A stretch of 44,292 nucleotides of DNA, from NCBI GenBank assembly GCA_002811645.1, contig PDIP01000081.1, positions 1 through 44,292 on the forward strand, written 5' to 3'. Positions within the stretch are counted from its first letter, which is position 1, and every line of letters starts with the position of its first letter. This document shows positions 39,420 to 44,292 of the stretch, piece after piece. The translations under genes and the position numbers were made by a program. This DNA is from Corallochytrium limacisporum. Taxonomy: Eukaryota > Opisthokonta. The notes below the pieces were generated by a model. That model was not told the origin of the DNA. It made no database searches and was given only the letters and a program-made list of their open reading frames with translations.

Positions 39420-39423
39420 ATGA
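39378..39423 (+). promoter_or_regulatory. Tandem upstream ORFs overlapping the RPC1 start
   Basis: ATG at 39378 encodes MEWS then TAG (39390-39392). ATG at 39397 encodes MAWVYVPS then TGA at 39421-39423; this stop overlaps the RPC1 start codon as ATGA. A third ATG at 39383 opens a frame that overlaps the RPC1 start out of frame. Translation of RPC1 would then need leaky scanning or reinitiation, provided the transcript begins upstream of these. Confidence 0.45.
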
Positions 39424-42400
39424 AAGAAGTTTTTGATAACCGCGATGCGTCGAGGCGGGTGTCCGAGATCAGCTTTGGTCTCTTCGGGGCTCCAGACACT
39501 GTGAAATTGTCCCATGTCCAGTGTATCAATCGTGAATTATACTGGCCGCAGACGCGGGAACCATTTCCTCATGGTGTACTAGATCAGCGCCTGGGAACCT
39601 CAGACAAACAAAAAACATGCTCAACATGTAAGCTGCGCATGGCCGAATGTGTGGGCCATTGGGGCTTTGTTAAGTTGGAGTTGCCAGTTTACCATCCAGG
39701 CTATTTTCGGGCTGTTTTGGGAATTTTGAGTTGCATTTGTAAGACTTGTAGTAGGATCCTCCTGGATGACACAAAGCGTTCACTATATCTTGCGCGATAC
39801 AGGAGAGCCAATTTGGAAAATCTTCAGCGGAAGATGTTAGCAAAACAGATCATGGTCTTATGTCGCAGAACAACAAACTGCCCTCATTGTGGCAGCTATA
39901 ATGGGTCAATCAAGAAGGTTGGTATGATGAAAATCATTCACGAGAAATGGAAGCGCAAGGCCAACTCACAGGACTCTGATCTGCTGGAGTTCCGTCGAGG
40001 TCTGGAAAATGTAGCGAAGGAGAAACCAGAGATTCAGGGGTTCATTTCAAAGGCACAGGAGGCTCTTACACCTTTGCGTGTCCTCGAAATGTTCAAAAGG
40101 GTTACTGATGAGGACTGTGAAATTTTGGATCTGAATGTGGAGTTCGGAAGGCCAGAGAGGCTCATCTGCACACACATCTTGGTCCCACCTGTGTGCATTC
40201 GTCCATCTGTGGCCATGGAAGGCGGCGCCGGTTCAAACGAAGATGACATCACTATGAAGATTTCGGAGATTATTTTCATCAACACCATCATACGAAAGCA
40301 CATGGAAACCGGTGCGAACGTCACTTTGATTATGGAGGACTGGGACTTCTTGCATTTGCAGTGTGCCATGCTGGTGAACAGTGAAATCACAGGTGTGCCT
40401 TACCAATTCCAAGCGACGAAGCCATCTCGAGGTCTCTGCCAGCGACTGAAGGGTAAGAGTGGACGCTTCCGTGGTAATTTATCTGGAAAGCGTGTGGATT
40501 TCAGCAGTCGCACTGTCATTTCACCTGACCCAAATTTAAAGATCAACCAGGTTGCTGTTCCGCAAGATGTCGCAAAGATCCTTACGTACCCAGAGCGTGT
40601 CACAAAGTTTAACATCGACAGGCTCCGGAAATTGATCCGGAACGGACCTGACAAGTATCCCGGTGCCAACTTCATTGAACTTCCTGACAAGTCTAAGCGC
40701 TTCTTGAAGTATGTGGACAGGCCAAGGATGGCCGATGAATTGAGCGTCGGTGCGATTGTGGAAAGGCATCTGTGTGATGACGATATTGTGCTCTTCAATC
40801 GCCAACCGTCCCTGCATAAGATGTCCATTATGGCTCACAGGGTGACAGTGCGACCGCACAAGACCTTCAGATTGAACGAATGTGTTTGTACTCCGTACAA
40901 TGCAGATTTTGATGGAGATGAAATGAATTTGCATGTACCTCAATCCGAGACTGCCCGTGTAGAGGCTCAAGTGCTCATGGGTATCAACAACAACACATGT
41001 ACGCCTCGTGACGGTGCACCATTGATTGCTGCGATTCAAGACTTTATCACAGCATCTTATCTGCTGACTCAAAAGGATGTGTTCATGGACCGTGCTCAGT
41101 TTATGCAGCTGTGTTCGTACTTGAGTGACGGTGAGTTGAAGATTACGATGCCACCACCGTGTATCTGGAAACCTGTACGCATGTGGAGTGGAAAGCAGGT
41201 TTTCAGTATGTTGCTGTCCTACTCTGACACTGCTCGAGGTAAGGTGAACATAGAGGCTGCAACCAAGGGATACTCAAAATCTGGTGAGTCCTTGTGTGCC
41301 AAGGATGGATATGTCGTCATTCGCAACGGTGAACTACTCGCTGGTGCCATTGACAAAAGTGTTATCGGTAGCGGTAGCAAGAAGACAATCTTCTACCACT
41401 TACTGCACGACTATGGTCCCGAAGTCAGCGCAGATCGCATGAGCAGGCTGTCGAAGCTCTGCACTCGCTTCCTTAGCAACTATGGATTCTCCATCGGTAT
41501 TGGAGATGTTCAGCCTGGTGAGACCCTGACTGATCTCAAAGAAGTCCTGGTGAAACGCGGATACGAGAAGTGTAATGAATACATTTCAGAGTTTCGCGAG
41601 GGTCGCCTGACACCGCAGGCAGGGTACTCCGCCGAAGAAACCTTGGAAGCTGTGCTCAACGGAGAACTGTCCGCCATCCGTGAGGATGCTGGTAAGATTT
41701 GTTTGCAGGAGCTGAGTCCATTCAACTCCCCCATGATCATGGCTCTTTGTGGATCCAAGGGCAGCAACATTAATATTTCTCAGATGATTGCCTGTGTGGG
41801 TCAGCAGACTGTCAGCGGTAGTCGTGTTCCTGAGGGCTTCGAAGATCGTACCCTGCCTCACTTTACATTGCGAGCAAAGGAACCTGCCGCCAAGGGATTC
41901 GTTCGCAACTCATTTTACACAGGTTTGACCCCTACTGAGTTCTTCTTCCACACGATGGGAGGTCGTGAAGGTCTTGTAGATACCGCTGTGAAGACGGCCG
42001 AGACAGGTTATATGCAGAGGCGTTTGATGAAGGCCCTGGAGGACCTGTGTGTTTCCTACGATCACTCCGTCAGGAACTCCACTGGACATATCATTCAGTT
42101 TACGTATGGTGATGATTCTTATGATCCGACTCTCATGCAAGGCGACGAATCGGTTATTCAGATTGATCGCCTGTTTAAGCACATCATGCAACAGCATCTG
42201 GAAGCTGAGCAGCGACAGCGCAGCCCAACCATTACCGACCCCAAGCAGCTGCTTAAGTACAAGTCGATTCTGAAGGAGAAGATTGTCGGTACCGGCATTG
42301 AGCATGATGGAGAACAAATCAAGCTAGTGAACCGTCAGATCGACGGATTGATCGAAAGGTTAGCCTCTTTGAGGCGCAAGTTTAGCCTGGAAAGCGGTCA

Positions 42401-43616
42401 CTCCCTCCCTAAGCGTCAGCTGGATCGGATGCAAAATGCAGTGAAACATGTGTTCCCTATCACCGAGGGTATGCTGGAAGAGTTTATTGATGTCATTGTG
42501 GAGCGATTGACTCGTTCAAAGGTCCAGCCAGGTGAAGCTGTCGGTGCTCTTGCGGCCCAGTCTATTGGTGAGCCCGGTACACAGATGACACTCAAGACCT
42601 TCCATTTTGCAGGCGTTGCTTCCATGAATATTACCCTTGGTGTGCCTCGTATTAAGGAGATCATCAATGCCACTCGAGCTATCTCCACTCCCATCATGAC
42701 CGTCGCTCTCGAGAGAGATGATGACGTGAAATTTGCACGACAGGTTAAGGGTCGCCTGGAGCGTACTTATCTGTCAGAGATTTCAAAGTACATCGAGGAG
42801 GTGCTCACTCCGGACAGGATCTACGTTAAAATCAAACTGGACCAAGAGCGCATTGCCCTCTTGAAGCTCGAGATCAACGCAGAGGCCATTGTAAACGCCA
42901 TTCTTACCACAAAGCGTTTGAAGCTTAAGCCAGGGGAAATTGACATTATTGCTCGTGATGAAATCCGCATCTACCCGGGTACGGCAGGCATAATCAGCCT
43001 TGACATGTCTTTGCAATTACTACGACAGTACCTGGATCAGGTCATTGTTCAAGGCCTGCCCTCCGTCAACCGTGCCGTCATCAACGACACCGGCACCGGT
43101 CGTTACAATCTGCTTGTAGAAGGCACTGACCTACAGCGTGTCCTCGCCACGCCTGGTGTCATTGCGAACAAGACCGTGACCAATCACATCATTGAGGCTG
43201 AAAAGTTCTTGGGTATCGAAGCAGCGCGGACTACGATCATGAATGAGATTAACTACACGATGAAGTCCCATGGAATGAACGTGAATCCTCGACACATCAT
43301 GTTGCTGGCCGATCTGATGACCTTCAAGGGTGAGATCCTGGGTATCACTCGCTTCGGTATCTCGAAGATGAAGGACTCTGTGCTCATGTTAGCCAGCTTC
43401 GAGAAAACCACAGATCATTTGTTCGAGGCAGCCCTGCACGGCAAGTCTGACAAAATCGATGGCGTCTCTGAGTGTATCATTATGGGGTCCCATATTCGTA
43501 TCGGTACCGGCATCATGGACATTCTCTACGACACTGAAACGACCGCTGCAACGCCACCGCGACGCACACCCTTGCTCGGTTCATCCGAGTTCCGTCTACC
43601 GCTCTTCGTGAATTAG
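39420..43616 (+). CDS. RPC1: DNA-directed RNA polymerase III largest subunit (RPC1/POLR3A)
   Basis: 1,398 residues from the ATG at 39420 (a TTG at 39402 extends the frame but not the homology). Catalytic subunit of Pol III, which makes tRNA, 5S and U6. Features: N-terminal clamp zinc site CSTCKLRMAECVGHWG, a second CICKTCSRI...CPHCGSYNGS cluster, RFRGNLSGKRVDFSSRTVISPDP, active-site NADFDGDEMNLH with the Mg-binding Asp496, Asp498 and Asp500, funnel and bridge-helix region GLTPTEFFFHTMGGREGLVDTAVKTAETGY, and trigger loop around GEPGTQMTLKTFHFAG. ICTHILVPPVCIRPS and the short C-terminus ending LPLFVN, with no heptad CTD, identify Pol III rather than Pol II or Pol I. No intron interrupts it. Confidence 0.98.
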   Translation: MKEVFDNRDASRRVSEISFGLFGAPDTVKLSHVQCINRELYWPQTREPFPHGVLDQRLGTSDKQKTCSTCKLRMAECVGHWGFVKLELPVYHPGYFRAVLGILSCICKTCSRILLDDTKRSLYLARYRRANLENLQRKMLAKQIMVLCRRTTNCPHCGSYNGSIKKVGMMKIIHEKWKRKANSQDSDLLEFRRGLENVAKEKPEIQGFISKAQEALTPLRVLEMFKRVTDEDCEILDLNVEFGRPERLICTHILVPPVCIRPSVAMEGGAGSNEDDITMKISEIIFINTIIRKHMETGANVTLIMEDWDFLHLQCAMLVNSEITGVPYQFQATKPSRGLCQRLKGKSGRFRGNLSGKRVDFSSRTVISPDPNLKINQVAVPQDVAKILTYPERVTKFNIDRLRKLIRNGPDKYPGANFIELPDKSKRFLKYVDRPRMADELSVGAIVERHLCDDDIVLFNRQPSLHKMSIMAHRVTVRPHKTFRLNECVCTPYNADFDGDEMNLHVPQSETARVEAQVLMGINNNTCTPRDGAPLIAAIQDFITASYLLTQKDVFMDRAQFMQLCSYLSDGELKITMPPPCIWKPVRMWSGKQVFSMLLSYSDTARGKVNIEAATKGYSKSGESLCAKDGYVVIRNGELLAGAIDKSVIGSGSKKTIFYHLLHDYGPEVSADRMSRLSKLCTRFLSNYGFSIGIGDVQPGETLTDLKEVLVKRGYEKCNEYISEFREGRLTPQAGYSAEETLEAVLNGELSAIREDAGKICLQELSPFNSPMIMALCGSKGSNINISQMIACVGQQTVSGSRVPEGFEDRTLPHFTLRAKEPAAKGFVRNSFYTGLTPTEFFFHTMGGREGLVDTAVKTAETGYMQRRLMKALEDLCVSYDHSVRNSTGHIIQFTYGDDSYDPTLMQGDESVIQIDRLFKHIMQQHLEAEQRQRSPTITDPKQLLKYKSILKEKIVGTGIEHDGEQIKLVNRQIDGLIERLASLRRKFSLESGHSLPKRQLDRMQNAVKHVFPITEGMLEEFIDVIVERLTRSKVQPGEAVGALAAQSIGEPGTQMTLKTFHFAGVASMNITLGVPRIKEIINATRAISTPIMTVALERDDDVKFARQVKGRLERTYLSEISKYIEEVLTPDRIYVKIKLDQERIALLKLEINAEAIVNAILTTKRLKLKPGEIDIIARDEIRIYPGTAGIISLDMSLQLLRQYLDQVIVQGLPSVNRAVINDTGTGRYNLLVEGTDLQRVLATPGVIANKTVTNHIIEAEKFLGIEAARTTIMNEINYTMKSHGMNVNPRHIMLLADLMTFKGEILGITRFGISKMKDSVLMLASFEKTTDHLFEAALHGKSDKIDGVSECIIMGSHIRIGTGIMDILYDTETTAATPPRRTPLLGSSEFRLPLFVN

Positions 43617-44292
43617 CCGCAGCCGATCAATAACCCCATAAAAATCAATATTTAGTTAGAGAGTAAAACGATAACCCCTCCCTTCCCTCCCACGATTTTC
43701 TCTTGCGCTGTCCGAGCGAGGCGAAGGGGGCCCCCTCTTGCCTGGGGGTCCAGAGCGGCTCTCAGACGGAAGGGTACTAACTCCATTGGGTATTCACCAC
43801 GAATTGCCCCAGTGCCCCCCGGGCCCCCGCCGGGGGGGGGGGGGAGCCAGAAGTAAAAAAGAGAAAGGGGTTCTTTCCTTTTTTTTTTTAATGCAAAGAA
43901 CACTTTGCCGGCAACGGAATGATAGCCCTCTATTTCTTAATCGATAAACTCAGTGAGTACGTAAAGAAGTGTTGATATGCGCCGCGTACCCTGTGTATTT
44001 ACTCTGCGCCCCTGGAGACCCGCAAGGGCGTCAATAAAATCTTCAAAGGTTCACAGTGATATCACTAGTAAACAAGACGCAGGTTATATTGTTCACAGCT
44101 TTTAGCTGCGCCGGCAAATCTCTTTCCCCACTGGTTTTCTTTGTGCGAACGGAGTGGCTTTTTCTTTTTTGATTGTTTTGGGCTTATTCTCTCCCCGTGT
44201 GTCTCTGTGTCTCTGTGTGTCTGTGTGTGGTGGCAGCAAAATGCGTGTCCCCACAAGCGCAAGTGCTGGACCGGGTGGGGGGGGGGGGGGGG
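43617..44292. other. Terminal intergenic segment
   Basis: 676 bp after RPC1 to the window end. G13 at 43832-43844 preceded by C-rich runs, an AATAAA near 44034, a TG/TC-rich patch (44198-44231) and the terminal G16 (44277-44292). An isolated TACTAAC near 43776 has no matching donor. No gene called. Confidence 0.55.
44277..44292. repeat. Terminal G16 tract
   Basis: The window ends in sixteen G, and starts at the other end with nine C. It probably marks where assembly stopped. Confidence 0.9.

Noticed and set aside
43775-43815. TACTAAC followed by CCCCAG after RPC1
   Set aside because: RPC1 already has its complete C-terminus and no donor or coding exon pairs with this site.

Overview
This is a eukaryotic nuclear segment, probably a complete assembly contig: it begins in a C9 run and ends in a G16 run. 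Nineteen protein-coding genes can be supported. Nearly all are intronless; one intron is clear (GTAAGT, TACTAAC branch site, TTACAG) and a second is inferred. Gene content is typical of an opisthokont: a vasculin/GPBP1-like protein, an R3HDM4-like protein, a TopBP1 with the N-terminal BRCT0, LMBRD2, an SLC22A18-like transporter and a DDX20-like helicase. A compact, intron-poor early-diverging fungus or a unicellular relative of animals or fungi is my inference; the sequence does not prove a lineage.

Layout. 0-5.3 kb: MAK21/NOC1 (-), an RGG/RS-rich unknown protein (+), and the PKA catalytic subunit (-). 5.3-10.65 kb: a long gene-poor stretch with a (TG)n and a (CA)n tract in inverted orientation. 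10.65-19.9 kb: a same-strand run (+) of GPBP1-like, DDX20-like, R3HDM4-like, ISCA1 and MTR4. 19.9-21.9 kb: MPV17-family and PEX4, both (-). 23.0-26.8 kb: LMBRD2 and NAC-beta (BTF3/EGD1), both (+). 27.0-32.2 kb: TOPBP1 and ADAT3/TAD3, both (-). 32.6-34.9 kb: SLC22A18-like MFS (+) and an unknown 317-residue basic protein (-). 35.8-43.6 kb: membrane-anchored hexokinase (+), NOC4 (-), and RNA polymerase III largest subunit RPC1 (+).

Functionally these are housekeeping genes. Ribosome and RNA metabolism dominates (NOC1, NOC4, MTR4, RPC1, TAD3, DDX20-like, NAC-beta). Others serve checkpoint control (TopBP1), Fe-S assembly (ISCA1), peroxisome import (PEX4), glycolysis entry (hexokinase) and cAMP signalling (PKA). 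No operons are expected. Four convergent pairs have stop codons only 30-98 bp apart, so their 3' UTRs probably overlap.

I see no tRNA, rRNA, snRNA, transposon, CRISPR array or clearly novel multi-gene system. The most interesting points are two lineage-restricted-looking proteins, a probable start-codon mini-exon in TOPBP1, a TopBP1 without a visible aromatic ATR-activating segment, packed upstream ORFs in front of RPC1, and G/C homopolymer tracts that punctuate the intergenic DNA.
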